Below, piece after piece: positions 47,087 to 55,841 of a DNA stretch of 64,000 nt (the stretch's first letter is position 1; each line of letters starts with the position of its first letter). The notes under the pieces were generated by a model. It searched no databases and was not told where the DNA came from. It worked only from the letters and a program-made list of their open reading frames with translations. A program made the translations under genes and the position numbers. This stretch comes from Microbacterium hydrocarbonoxydans (lineage in GTDB: Bacteria; Actinomycetota; Actinomycetes; Actinomycetales; Microbacteriaceae), in NCBI RefSeq assembly GCF_023715885.1, contig NZ_JAMBOY010000003.1, forward strand, positions 186,001-250,000. The letters are read 5' to 3'.

Positions 47087-47569
47087 ATGAGTGGACTCAT
47101 CCCGTACCTGCTGTTCCCCGGTAACGCCGCAGAGGCGCTGGAGCTGTACCGCGGGGTGTTCGGCGGTGAGCTTCACACCATGACGTACGCGGATGCCGGT
47201 CGGCACGACGGTCCGGCCGACGCTATCGCGCACGGCCAGCTCACGGGTCCGGTGGCACTCGCAGGCGCGGACGCCGGCGCCGACGACGACGCGGTGCAGA
47301 TGAGCGGGATGTTCCTGTCACTGCTCGGCACGGCCGACGCCACGACGCTCACGAGCTGGTTCGATCAGCTGTCGTCGGAAGGACGCGTGATCGACGCGCT
47401 GCAGAAGCGGCCGTGGGGCGACTACGACGGCACGCTCGTGGACCGCTACGGCATCCGCTGGCTGATCGGCTTCCGCGGGGCGACTGATCGCCCTCGTCGC
47501 GATCAGGAGGCGAACAGGCGCTGCAGGCGCTGTACGCCCTCGAGCAGCTGGTCGTCGCCCAGCGCGTAG
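47087..47569 (+). CDS. PhnB-like VOC family protein with anomalous C-terminus
   Basis: The first 130 residues match the PhnB/glyoxalase-like VOC fold ([20 protein letters not shown], then [12 protein letters not shown] at the normal end). About 30 further residues ([19 protein letters not shown], then SSSWSSPSA) read through the antisense strand of the convergent aminotransferase gene, overlapping its coding end by 67 bp. They look like shadow sequence, so the native stop may have been lost. TACACT at 47075-47080 ends 6 bases before the ATG, predicting a leaderless mRNA. The catalytic activity is unknown; family members include resistance and demethylase-like proteins. Confidence 0.8.
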   Translation: MSGLIPYLLFPGNAAEALELYRGVFGGELHTMTYADAGRHDGPADAIAHGQLTGPVALAGADAGADDDAVQMSGMFLSLLGTADATTLTSWFDQLSSEGRVIDALQKRPWGDYDGTLVDRYGIRWLIGFRGATDRPRRDQEANRRCRRCTPSSSWSSPSA

Positions 47570-48705
47570 GACATGCGGATGTAGCCGGACGGGCCGAAGG
47601 CCTCGCCGGGAACCACAGCGACCTCGGCCTGCTCGAGGATCAGGTCGGCGAGCTCGAGCGAGGTCGTCGGCGTCACGCCGCCCCACGTGCGGCCGAGCAG
47701 GCCCTGCACGTCGGGGTAGACGTAGAACGCACCCAGCGGGTTCGGCACGACGAGACCGTCGATCTTCGACAGCTCGGAGACGATGAGGCGGCGGCGGCGG
47801 TCGAACGCCTCGCGCATCTGCTCGGCCTCGGTCTGCGGGCCGTTCAGAGCGGCGATCGCGGCCTTCTGCGCCACGTTGTTCACGTTGCTCGACAGGTGCG
47901 ACTGCAGGTTGCCGGCGATCTTGATGGCGTCGGCCGGGCCGACCATCCAGCCCACGCGCCATCCGGTCATGGCGTAGGTCTTGGCGACGCCGTTCACGAG
48001 GATCGTCTGGTTCGCGACTTCGGGAACGGCCGCGACGATCGAGGTCGCCGTCGTGCCCTCGTAGGTGAGGTTCTGGTAGATCTCGTCGCTGATCACCCAG
48101 ATGCCGTGCTCGAGCGCCCACTCGCCGATGGCCTTGGTCTCCTCGGCGGTGTAGACGGACCCGGTCGGGTTCGAGGGCGAGACAAAGACGAGGACCGTGG
48201 TGCGGTGGGTGCGCGCGGCCTCGAGCTGCTCGACCGTCACCTTGTAGTCCTGGTCGGCGCCCGCGAAGACCTCGACCGGTGTGCCGTCGGCGAGGCGGAT
48301 CGCCTCGGGGTACGTCGTCCAGTATGGGGCGGGCAGCAGCACCTCGTCGCCCGGGTTCACGACTGCCTGGAAGGCCTGGTACACCGACTGCTTGCCGCCG
48401 TTGGTCACGATGACCTGTGACGGCGAGGCGTCGAGGCCCGAGTCCCGCAGCGTCTTGGCCGCGATCGCCTCGCGCAGCGCGGGCAGGCCGGGAGCCGGCG
48501 TGTACCGGTAGCTGGCCGGGTCCGCGAGCGCCTCGGCCGCGGCATCCACGATGAACTGCGGGGTCGCGAAGTCCGGCTCGCCTGCGGCGTACGAGATGAC
48601 GTCCTTGCCCTCGGCCTTGAGGGCCTTGGCCTTGGCGTCGACCTTGAGGGTCGCCGATTCTGCGATGGCGGACAGCTTGCGGGAGAGAGGTGCGCGTTCG
48701 GTCAC
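47503..48705 (-). CDS. aspC: Pyridoxal-phosphate aspartate/aromatic aminotransferase
   Basis: This 400-residue class I aminotransferase has [32 protein letters not shown] (Asn for PLP), [11 protein letters not shown] and the PLP Lys in [18 protein letters not shown], with the C-terminal Arg in [12 protein letters not shown]. It transfers amino groups between aspartate (or aromatic amino acids) and 2-oxoglutarate. The exact substrate is not resolvable. GTG start, 7 bases after TACGCT, so probably leaderless. In many actinobacteria this gene lies beside secE-nusG; here it lies beside ald. Confidence 0.92.
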   Translation of the reverse strand: MTERAPLSRKLSAIAESATLKVDAKAKALKAEGKDVISYAAGEPDFATPQFIVDAAAEALADPASYRYTPAPGLPALREAIAAKTLRDSGLDASPSQVIVTNGGKQSVYQAFQAVVNPGDEVLLPAPYWTTYPEAIRLADGTPVEVFAGADQDYKVTVEQLEAARTHRTTVLVFVSPSNPTGSVYTAEETKAIGEWALEHGIWVISDEIYQNLTYEGTTATSIVAAVPEVANQTILVNGVAKTYAMTGWRVGWMVGPADAIKIAGNLQSHLSSNVNNVAQKAAIAALNGPQTEAEQMREAFDRRRRLIVSELSKIDGLVVPNPLGAFYVYPDVQGLLGRTWGGVTPTTSLELADLILEQAEVAVVPGEAFGPSGYIRMSYALGDDQLLEGVQRLQRLFAS

Positions 48706-48786
48706 GGTATCGAGCGTACCCGGGTCGGTGTCGCGCAGGAGGGGTGCGTCGACATCAAGAATGTCCGTTCTTTCGCGCTGAGCCGG

Positions 48787-49881
48787 TCAGACCGTCGCGA
48801 AGCCGTGGGCCTGGGCGACGGCATCCAGCGTGATGCGTCCGCCCTGCACGTTCAGGCCCTTCGCCAGCGACGGGTCGTCGGCCGCCGCGCGCTCCCAGCC
48901 CTTGCCGGCGATCGCCGAGACGTAGGGGAGCGTGGCGTTCGTGAGCGACCGCGTCGCCGTCTCGGGGACGGCCCCTGGCATGTTCGCGACGCAGTAGTAG
49001 ATCGAGTCGTGCACGGCGAACGTCGGGTCGTCGTGGGTCGTGGGGCGCGAGCCCTCGAAGCATCCGCCCTGGTCGATCGCGATGTCGACGAGCACAGAGC
49101 CCGGCTTCATCGCCGCGACCATCTCGTCGGTGACGAGCTTGGGGGCCGCCGCTCCCGGGATCAGCACCGAACCGATCACGAGATCAGCGGTCGTGAGCGC
49201 CTCGGCGATGTCGTAGCGGCTCGACGCGCGGGTCTCGAGCGCGCCGCCGTAGCGGTGCTCCAGCTCGCGCAGCCGGGGCAGCGAGATGTCGATCACCGTG
49301 ACCTGCGATCCGAGACCGAGCGCGTTGGCCGCAGCGTGCTCGCCCGCGACGCCGCCGCCGATCACGACGGTCTTGGCACGAGGCGCCCCGGCGATACCGC
49401 CCATCAACACTCCGCGGCCGCCGGCCGAGCGCATGAGTGAGTACGAGGCCATCGTGACCGACAGGCGTCCGGCGATCTCGCTCATCGGGATCAGCAGGGG
49501 CAGGCTGCGGTCCGGCAGCTGCACGGTCTCGTAGGCGACGGCCGTCGTGCCCGCGTCGACGAGGGCGGTCGTGAGCGCGCGATCGGCGGCGAGGTGCAGA
49601 TACGTGAACAGCGTCAGGTCGTCGCGCAGGAAGCCGTACTCCTGGGCGATCGGCTCCTTGACCTTGATGAGCAGCTCCGCTTCGCCCCAGGTCTCCTCCG
49701 CCGTCTCGACGATCTCGGCTCCCGCGGCGCGATAGGCATCGTCGGAGATGCCTGAGCCGACGCCGGCACCCGACTGCACGAGGACGCGGTGGCCCTCGTG
49801 GACGAGGCGGTCAGCACCCGCGGGGGTGAGCGCGGTGCGGTTCTCGTTGTTCTTGACCTCGGTGGGCACGCCGATCTTCAT
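48787..49881 (-). CDS. ald: Alanine dehydrogenase
   Basis: This 364-residue NAD-dependent enzyme interconverts L-alanine with pyruvate and ammonia. The N-terminal MKIGVPTEVKNNENRTALTP carries the substrate-binding Arg and Lys region. The catalytic His appears in TYLHLAADRAL, the NAD-binding Rossmann glycine motif in VVIGGGVAGEHAAANALG, and catalytic Asp in VDIAIDQGGCFEGSRPT. Start ATG with AGGAGGATCG. It is divergent from the Lrp-type regulator gene, which is probably its activator. Confidence 0.96.
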   Translation of the reverse strand: MKIGVPTEVKNNENRTALTPAGADRLVHEGHRVLVQSGAGVGSGISDDAYRAAGAEIVETAEETWGEAELLIKVKEPIAQEYGFLRDDLTLFTYLHLAADRALTTALVDAGTTAVAYETVQLPDRSLPLLIPMSEIAGRLSVTMASYSLMRSAGGRGVLMGGIAGAPRAKTVVIGGGVAGEHAAANALGLGSQVTVIDISLPRLRELEHRYGGALETRASSRYDIAEALTTADLVIGSVLIPGAAAPKLVTDEMVAAMKPGSVLVDIAIDQGGCFEGSRPTTHDDPTFAVHDSIYYCVANMPGAVPETATRSLTNATLPYVSAIAGKGWERAAADDPSLAKGLNVQGGRITLDAVAQAHGFATV

Positions 49882-49923
49882 CGATCCTCCTGGTGTCGCG
49901 GGGCGGGGCGGTGCGGTGCGTCA

Positions 49924-50001
49924 AGAATCGCAGAAACATCGGAATCACAACAGAATCCCTGAAGAAGATTCGACCACGAGCGGCATCCTGAATAATCATT
50001 C
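49924..50001. promoter_or_regulatory. Putative AldR operators between ald and its regulator
   Basis: The 122-bp divergent gap contains a cluster of GAATC/GATTC half-sites: GAATC at about 49925, 49942 and 49953, GATTC at about 49967, and the palindrome GAATAATCATTC (49990-50001) immediately upstream of the regulator start. Lrp/AsnC octamers typically bind such repeated weak AT-rich sites. The last palindrome overlaps the likely -10 of the regulator gene, suggesting autoregulation. Confidence 0.6.
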
Positions 50002-50003
50002 GC

Positions 50004-50513
50004 ATGGATGCCACCTTCGAACCCGCGCAGGCGAAGACTCTTCGGGCGCCTGCGCTCGATGCGACGGACGCCGAGATCGTGCGGCTGCTCAGCGCAGACG
50101 GTCGCATGACGAACGCCGAGCTGGCCTCGCACCTGGGCGTCGCCCCGTCGACGGCGCACACCCGGCTGCGCGCGCTCGTCGAGCGCGGGGTGATCACCGG
50201 ATTCCACGCGAGCGTCGACGAGCGGATGCTGGGCGCCGGCCTGCAGGCGGTCATCGGCGTGACGCTGCGTCCGAGCGGGCGACGTGAGAGCATCGTCGAG
50301 TTCGCCGACCGGGTGCGCGTACTGCCGCAGGTCATCCAGGTGTTCTTCCTCGGCGGCGACGACGACTTCCTGCTGCATATCGCGGTCGCGGACTCCTCCG
50401 AGATGCGGGAGTTCGTGCTGGAGCACCTGTCGGCCCAGTCGAGCGTCGCCTCAACCCGCACGAGCATCGTCTTCGACTACCACCGCAACTCGGTGGCGGC
50501 GCCGTTCCGCTGA
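50004..50513 (+). CDS. aldR: Lrp/AsnC family regulator of alanine dehydrogenase
   Basis: This 169-residue regulator has an N-terminal winged helix at about residues 20-75 (NAELASHLGVAPSTAHTRLR) and the RAM ligand/oligomer domain (AVIGVTLRPSGRRESIVEFA, then VFFLGGDDDFLLHIAVAD). In mycobacteria the protein next to ald responds to alanine. The divergent layout here supports the same role. The start may be leaderless, with AATAAT 7 bases upstream. Confidence 0.85.
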   Translation: MDATFEPAQAKTLRAPALDATDAEIVRLLSADGRMTNAELASHLGVAPSTAHTRLRALVERGVITGFHASVDERMLGAGLQAVIGVTLRPSGRRESIVEFADRVRVLPQVIQVFFLGGDDDFLLHIAVADSSEMREFVLEHLSAQSSVASTRTSIVFDYHRNSVAAPFR

Positions 50514-50550
50514 CGCGGGCACTGAACCACGATGCATGCCGGATGCACGC

Positions 50551-50583
50551 ATGCAGGTCGGCCGGCCGGCATCCGACCTGCAT
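50551..50583. terminator. Hairpin after aldR
   Basis: A perfect 11-bp stem, ATGCAGGTCGG / CCGACCTGCAT, encloses an 11-nt loop between the convergent aldR and the next minus-strand gene. It probably works in both directions. Confidence 0.65.
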
Positions 50584-50622
50584 CAGTGTTTCAGGCCTGC
50601 AAGTGGGCTCTGATTGCGGAGC

Positions 50623-51057
50623 TCAGGCGCCGAAGGATGCCGGAAGGGCGCAGTAGTCCGCGAATCGGCGCGAAGGATTCGCCGGATCCGTCAAATCGAC
50701 GAGCGCGGAGGCGACCGAGTGCGGCTGCTCGTCGCCCGCGAGCTGCCACAGCGTGAAGTTCCACAGGCCGCGCGACCTCTCGCTCAGCAGGGCAGCGGGT
50801 CCCGAGACGATGAGCGCGGTGCCCTCGGCGGCTTCCGCGCGGAACGGCGCGATGACGTCGGTGCGCAGGGCCTGGTCGTCGCCGTCGGCGGTGTGCGCGC
50901 GTGCGACGGTCTGGCCCGCGTCGGTCAGCGCCGCGGCCAGGTCGTCGGCGGCGCGGCGCGAGCGCTCGGCATCCGCTCCAGCGACGGCGAGCAGACGCTT
51001 CCCCCGGGGGTAGAGGTGCAGGAATTCCGAGGTGATCCCATTCCAGACGTCGGTCAT
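50623..51057 (-). CDS. Conserved hypothetical protein (144 aa)
   Basis: This soluble alpha/beta protein begins MTDVWNGITSEFLHLYPRGK. The segment GKRLLAVAGADAERSRRAAD sits where a P-loop would lie in uridine-kinase-like proteins but lacks a Walker A, so it may be a degenerate or non-catalytic relative. Later segments (DVIAPFRAEAAEGTALIVSG, then LLSERSRGLWNFTLWQLAG) fit that fold loosely. No operon partner is seen and no function is assigned. Confidence 0.65.
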   Translation of the reverse strand: MTDVWNGITSEFLHLYPRGKRLLAVAGADAERSRRAADDLAAALTDAGQTVARAHTADGDDQALRTDVIAPFRAEAAEGTALIVSGPAALLSERSRGLWNFTLWQLAGDEQPHSVASALVDLTDPANPSRRFADYCALPASFGA

Positions 51058-51100
51058 GTCTTCAGGCTACGCCCGCTCGGACGGGCGGGGGTCGGAACGC

Positions 51101-51136
51101 GGAGGGGCCGGATGCCGCGCGGCATCCGGCCCCTCC
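51101..51136. terminator. Bidirectional terminator between aceB and the upstream-oriented neighbour
   Basis: A perfect 16-bp stem, GGAGGGGCCGGATGCC / GGCATCCGGCCCCTCC, with a 4-nt GCGC loop lies between aceB (51152) and the promoter side of the 144-residue gene. It most likely ends the aceA-aceB transcript on the minus strand. Confidence 0.8.
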
Positions 51137-51151
51137 TGCAGCAGGTCAGGC

Positions 51152-52801
51152 CTAGTCGACGAGGAACCGCGAGTAGGCGCCGACGGTGAGGAACGCGGGG
51201 AACTCCGGCTGCAACGCGACCTCGCGGAACACGTCCGCTGCGTCGTCGAAGCGGTCTCCGGCCGACCGGGTGGCCCGCGCGAGAACGTCGCCGATCAACC
51301 CCTCGACGTACTCCGCCGTGATCGGCGTTCCGTCGTCGGTCGTGCGGTCCTGGTGGATCCACTGCCACACCTGGGAGCGGCTGATCTCGGCGGTCGCGGC
51401 ATCCTCCATCAGATTGTCGATGGCCACGGCGCCGAGACCGCGCAACCAGGCCTCGAGGTATCGAATCGCCACAGAGACGTTGTCGCGCACGCCCTGCGCG
51501 GTGATCGGGCGCCCGATGTGCAGGTCGAGCAGGTCCTCCGGCGCGACGGACACGTCGGGCCGCTGCCGGTCGACCTGGTTCGGGCGGTCGCCGAGCACGG
51601 CGTCGAACTCGGCCTGCGCGGTCGGGATCAGGTCGGGGTGGGCGACCCACGTGCCGTCGAACCCGTCGCCGGCCTCGCGCTTCTTGTCGGCCGACACCCT
51701 CTCGATCGCCCGGGCAGTGACCTCGGGGTCGCGACGGTTCGGGATGAACGCGCTCATGCCGCCGATCGCATACGCTCCCCGCTTGTGGCAGGTCTGCACG
51801 AGCAGCTCCGTGTAGGCCCGCATGAACGGCACCGTCATCGTCACCTCGCTGCGGTCGGGGAGCACGAAGCGGGCGCCACGGCCGCGGTAGTTCTTGATGA
51901 TGGAGAAGATGTAGTCCCAGCGTCCCGCGTTGAGCCCGGCGCAGTGGTCGCGCAGCTCGTACAGGATCTCGTCCATCTCGAACGCCGCGGGCAGCGTCTC
52001 GATCAGCACGGTCGCGCGGATCGTGCCGTGGGGGATGCCGATGTACTCCTCGCTGAACGAGAAGACGTCGTCCCACAGCTTCGCCTCCTCGCTCGACTCC
52101 AGCTTCGCGAGGTAGAAGTATGGACCTCGGCCGTTCGCGATGAGCTCCTGCGCGTTGTGCAGGAAGTACAGCCCGAAGTCGACGAGCGAGCCGGATGCCG
52201 CGGTGCGGCGCCCCGCGCGATCGATGAAGGCGAGGTGCTTCTCGGGCAGGTGCCAGCCGCGCGGCCGCATCACGATCGTGGGGGTGCGCTCCGCCGTGAC
52301 GCGGTACTCCTTGCCCTCGGGGGACGTGAAGGAGAGCTCGCCGTGGATCGCGTCGCGGAGCGACAGCTGCCCCTCGATCACGTTCTTCCAGGTGGGGCTG
52401 GTCGCATCCTCCTGGTCGGCGAGCCAGACGCGCGCGCCGGAGTTCAGCGCGTTGATCGTCATCTTCGGGTCGGTGGGTCCGGTGATCTCGACGCGGCGGT
52501 CCTCCAGGCCGGGGCCGGCGCCGGCGACCCGCCACGACACGTCGTCACGGATGTGCCGGGTGTCGTCGCGGAACCGCGGGTCATGGCCGTTGCCGATCTC
52601 GAAGCGTCGCCGCATCCGGTCGGCGAGACGGTCGTGCCGACGCGACGCGAAGCGATGGTGCAGTTCGGTGAGGAACGCGATCGCCTCGGGCGTGAGGATC
52701 TCGGTGTAGCGCTCGCGGATCGGGCCGGTGATCGTGATGGCCGGACCCTGCTGAATGGTCTGGACGGGAGCGGTGGTCGGGGGAGCGGTGGGAATGGTCA
52801 T
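51152..52801 (-). CDS. aceB: Malate synthase A
   Basis: This 549-residue enzyme condenses glyoxylate with acetyl-CoA to malate, the second step of the glyoxylate shunt. Typical segments are VWLADQEDATSPTWKNVIEG, RPRGWHLPEKHL (catalytic Arg region), TVLIETLPAAFEMDEILYEL (metal Glu) and FIPNRRDPEVTARAIERV. The C-terminal EYSRFLVD-like end is complete. The start ATG at 52801 gives MTIPTAPPTTAPV; the upstream open frame is out of phase with aceA and looks like shadow. It follows aceA by 19 bp, so the two form an operon. Confidence 0.96.
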   Translation of the reverse strand: MTIPTAPPTTAPVQTIQQGPAITITGPIRERYTEILTPEAIAFLTELHHRFASRRHDRLADRMRRRFEIGNGHDPRFRDDTRHIRDDVSWRVAGAGPGLEDRRVEITGPTDPKMTINALNSGARVWLADQEDATSPTWKNVIEGQLSLRDAIHGELSFTSPEGKEYRVTAERTPTIVMRPRGWHLPEKHLAFIDRAGRRTAASGSLVDFGLYFLHNAQELIANGRGPYFYLAKLESSEEAKLWDDVFSFSEEYIGIPHGTIRATVLIETLPAAFEMDEILYELRDHCAGLNAGRWDYIFSIIKNYRGRGARFVLPDRSEVTMTVPFMRAYTELLVQTCHKRGAYAIGGMSAFIPNRRDPEVTARAIERVSADKKREAGDGFDGTWVAHPDLIPTAQAEFDAVLGDRPNQVDRQRPDVSVAPEDLLDLHIGRPITAQGVRDNVSVAIRYLEAWLRGLGAVAIDNLMEDAATAEISRSQVWQWIHQDRTTDDGTPITAEYVEGLIGDVLARATRSAGDRFDDAADVFREVALQPEFPAFLTVGAYSRFLVD

Positions 52802-52820
52802 GATCGGAGTCCTTTGAGAG

Positions 52821-54146
52821 TCAGTGGAACTGCGCGGTCTCGGTGGAGCCGGCGAGGGCGAGTGTCGCGCTGTCGGGGTTGAGCGCTGTCGAGATGACGT
52901 CGAAGTAGCCGGTGCCCGCCTCACGCTGATGCTTGGTGGCGGTGTAGCCGTCGGCCTCGGCGGCGAACTCGGCCTCCTGCAGCTCGACGTACGCGCTCAT
53001 GGCGCGTTCGGCGTAACCGCGGGCGAGGTCGAACATGGAGTGGTTCAGGGCATGGAAGCCGGCCAGGGTGATGAACTGGAACTTGTAGCCCAGGTCGGCG
53101 AGCTCCCGCTGGAACGTCGCGATCTCGGCATCCGAGAGGTGGCGCTTCCAGTTGAAGCTCGGCGAGCAGTTGTACGCGAGCATCTTGCCGGGGAACTCTG
53201 CGTGGATCGCCGCCGCGAACTCGCGCGCCAGTGCGATGTCGGGCTCACCCGTCTCGACCCAGAGCAGGTCGGCGTACGGCGCGAACGCGAGGCCGCGGCT
53301 GATGACCGACTCGATCCCGGAGCGGATCCGGTGGAAGCCCTCGGCGGTGCGCTCGCCGGTGAGGAACTGCTGGTCGCGCTCGTCGACGTCGCTCGTCAGC
53401 AGATCGGCGGCGAGAGCATCCGTCCGGGCGATGATGACGGTGGGGACGCCAGCGACGTCGGCAGCCAGACGGGCCGCGTTCAGCGTGCGGATGTGCTGCT
53501 GCGTCGGCACGAGCACCTTGCCGCCCAGATGCCCGCACTTCTTCTCGCTCGCGAGCTGGTCCTCCCAGTGGATGGCCGCCGCCCCCGCCTGGATCAGCGA
53601 CTGCGCGAGCTCATAGGCGTTGAGCGGACCGCCGAACCCGGCCTCGGCGTCGGCGACGATCGGCGCCAGCCAGTCCTGGGTGACGGTGCCCTCAGCGTGC
53701 TCCAGCTGGTCCTGGCGCAGCAGTGCGTTGTTGATGCGGCGCACGACGGCCGGCACCGAGTTGGCGGGGTAGAGCGATTGGTCGGGGTACGTCTGTCCGG
53801 AGAGGTTGCCGTCGGCCGCGACCTGCCAGCCCGAGAGGTAGATGGCCTTGAGGCCCGCGCGCACCTGCTGCACGGCCTGGCCGCCCGTGTAGGCGCCGAG
53901 TGCTCGTACGTACTCCTCGGTGTGCAGCAGGTTCCAGAGGTTCTCCGCGCCCCGGTGGGCGAGGGTGGCGTTCTCCCGGACGGAGCCGCGGATGCGGATG
54001 ACGTCGTCTGCCGTGTACGTGCGCTCGACGCCGTCCCAGCGGGGGTCGGTGTCCCAGATCTCCTGCAGCTCGGGGGCCGTCTGGACCTGGTCGCCCGCGC
54101 GCAGACCGGCGGGGCGAGGGGTGCGGTTCTCAGCGGTGTTCGACAT
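52821..54146 (-). CDS. aceA: Isocitrate lyase
   Basis: This 441-residue enzyme cleaves isocitrate to succinate and glyoxylate. The active-site loop [16 protein letters not shown] with catalytic Cys is present, along with [20 protein letters not shown] (metal Asp) and [10 protein letters not shown]. The start ATG at 54146 lies after GGAGACACC; the longer open frame upstream would enter the operator region. It is divergent from the ramB-like regulator gene. Confidence 0.97.
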   Translation of the reverse strand: MSNTAENRTPRPAGLRAGDQVQTAPELQEIWDTDPRWDGVERTYTADDVIRIRGSVRENATLAHRGAENLWNLLHTEEYVRALGAYTGGQAVQQVRAGLKAIYLSGWQVAADGNLSGQTYPDQSLYPANSVPAVVRRINNALLRQDQLEHAEGTVTQDWLAPIVADAEAGFGGPLNAYELAQSLIQAGAAAIHWEDQLASEKKCGHLGGKVLVPTQQHIRTLNAARLAADVAGVPTVIIARTDALAADLLTSDVDERDQQFLTGERTAEGFHRIRSGIESVISRGLAFAPYADLLWVETGEPDIALAREFAAAIHAEFPGKMLAYNCSPSFNWKRHLSDAEIATFQRELADLGYKFQFITLAGFHALNHSMFDLARGYAERAMSAYVELQEAEFAAEADGYTATKHQREAGTGYFDVISTALNPDSATLALAGSTETAQFH

Positions 54147-54216
54147 GGTGTCTCCTTCATCGGATTCCGGCGGCGGTGCCGGGTGGCGTGTAACCACCAT
54201 CCGTGAAGATCCCAGG

Positions 54217-54273
54217 TTCACATCGCCATTTCCGATGTGAAGATCGCCGGAAATTCTGTTTCTGTGACAGAAT
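54217..54273. promoter_or_regulatory. Two palindromic operators between aceA and ramB
   Basis: TTCACATC / GATGTGAA (54217-54241, 9-bp spacer) is a perfect 8-bp inverted repeat. ATTCTGT / ACAGAAT (54253-54273, 7-bp spacer) is a perfect 7-bp one. The second contains the candidate -10 of ramB (CAGAAT, 54268-54273). Different arm sequences suggest two different regulators, for example RamB at the site overlapping its own -10 and a cAMP-receptor-like protein at the TTCACA/TGTGAA site. Confidence 0.6.
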
Positions 54274-54280
54274 CAGCGCC

Positions 54281-55732
54281 ATGGACGCCTCTCCCGGTGC
54301 AGACGAGACCGATGCCCTCACGATCGGACGGCGCATCCGCCAGCTGCGCACGGCGCGGGGGATGACGCTCGACGACCTCGCCGTGGCGGTCGACCGCGCG
54401 CCGAGCCAGCTGTCGATGATCGAGACCGGCAAGCGCGAGCCCAAGCTCACGCAATTGCAGGCGATTGCGCGCGTGCTCGGCGTCACGCTCGACGCCCTGC
54501 TGGAGGGGGAGCCGCTCGACGAGCGCAGTGCGACCGAGATCGCCCTGGAGCGCGCCATGAAGGGGCAGACGTTCCAGGCGCTGGGGATCGAGCCGTTCCG
54601 CATCGCGAAGAGCATGCCGACCGATGCGCTCAAGGCGCTCCTCGCCCTGCACGGCGAGATCGACCGGCTGCGCGACGAGCGCGCGGCCACTCCGGAGGAG
54701 GCCCGACGGGCCAACGTCGAGCTGCGGCATCTCATGCGACGCCAGGACAACCATTTCGCCGACCTCGAGGCGAAGGCGTCGGAGATCCTTGCCGCGGTGC
54801 GGCATCCGGGCGGCCCGCTCACGCAGCGGACGGCCTCCGAGATCGCCGCCTACCTCGGCTTCACGCTGCACTACGCGCCCGATCTGCCGCAGACCACGCG
54901 CAGCGTCGCCGACCTCGCGAACGGACGCCTGTATCTCTCGAGCAGGGTGCCGGCCAAGGGTGATGCGCGCACCGCGGTGCTGCAGGCGCTGTCGAGCCGC
55001 ATCCTCGGGCACTCGGAGCCGCGCAGCTATGCGGAGTTCCTGCGCCAGCGCGTCGAGACGAACTATCTGACCGGGGCGCTGCTGATCCCCGAGGCGCATG
55101 TCGTGCCGGCGCTGCAGGACGCGAAGGCGCGCCGCTCGATCTCCATCGAGGACCTCCGCGACGCCTACTCCGTGTCGTACGAGACCGCCGCGCACCGCTT
55201 CACGAACCTCGCGACGAGACACCTCGGCATCCCGGTGCACTTCCTCAAGGTGCACGAGTCGGGCACGATCACGAAGGCGTACGAGAACGACGACGTGAAC
55301 TTCCCGACCGATCGCCTCGGCGCGATCGAGGGGCAGATGTGCTGTCGTCGGTGGACGAGCCGGGTGGTCTTCGACGAGGACGACCGCTTCAACCCGTACT
55401 ACCAGTACACCGACACGGGCAACGGCACGTACTGGTGCACCGCGCGCGTGGAGGCCTCGAGCGAGGGTCTGCACTCGGTGAGCGTCGGCGTGCGCTTCGA
55501 CGACACGAAGTGGTTCGTGGGGCGGGACACCCCGCACCGGGGAGTGTCGAAGCACTCGGTCGAGGTGTGCTGTCGCCGGGCGCCCGCCGAGCTGGAGGAG
55601 CGCTGGCGCGAGCACTCGTGGCCCAACGTGAAGACGCCGCGCACGCTGCTCGCGACGCTGCCGACCGGGTCGTTCCCCGGGGTCGACACGACCGACGTGT
55701 ACGAGTTCCTCGAGGCGCACGCGCCCAGGTGA
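54281..55732 (+). CDS. ramB: RamB-like XRE regulator with ImmA/IrrE-type domain
   Basis: This 483-residue protein has an N-terminal XRE HTH at about residues 14-70 (TIGRRIRQLRTARGMTLDDL, then APSQLSMIETGKREPKLTQL). A peptidase-M78-like middle follows (about 195-345, LLIPEAHVVPALQDA) without an obvious HExxH zinc motif. The C-terminal part is Cys-rich (EGQMCCRRWTS and VEVCCRRAPAELEE), typical of RamB. In Corynebacterium RamB controls acetate genes including aceA and aceB. The divergent layout supports that role here. A leaderless start is likely, with CAGAAT 7 bases upstream. Confidence 0.88.
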   Translation: MDASPGADETDALTIGRRIRQLRTARGMTLDDLAVAVDRAPSQLSMIETGKREPKLTQLQAIARVLGVTLDALLEGEPLDERSATEIALERAMKGQTFQALGIEPFRIAKSMPTDALKALLALHGEIDRLRDERAATPEEARRANVELRHLMRRQDNHFADLEAKASEILAAVRHPGGPLTQRTASEIAAYLGFTLHYAPDLPQTTRSVADLANGRLYLSSRVPAKGDARTAVLQALSSRILGHSEPRSYAEFLRQRVETNYLTGALLIPEAHVVPALQDAKARRSISIEDLRDAYSVSYETAAHRFTNLATRHLGIPVHFLKVHESGTITKAYENDDVNFPTDRLGAIEGQMCCRRWTSRVVFDEDDRFNPYYQYTDTGNGTYWCTARVEASSEGLHSVSVGVRFDDTKWFVGRDTPHRGVSKHSVEVCCRRAPAELEERWREHSWPNVKTPRTLLATLPTGSFPGVDTTDVYEFLEAHAPR

Positions 55733-55841
55733 TCGGCATCGCTGCACGCCGGATGGGGATTGAATCAACCCCGAACACGTGTTAGGTTTTCGCAGATCGG
55801 AGCGCTGCGATCGGTGGCGCCGTTCTCGATGAGGAGACACG

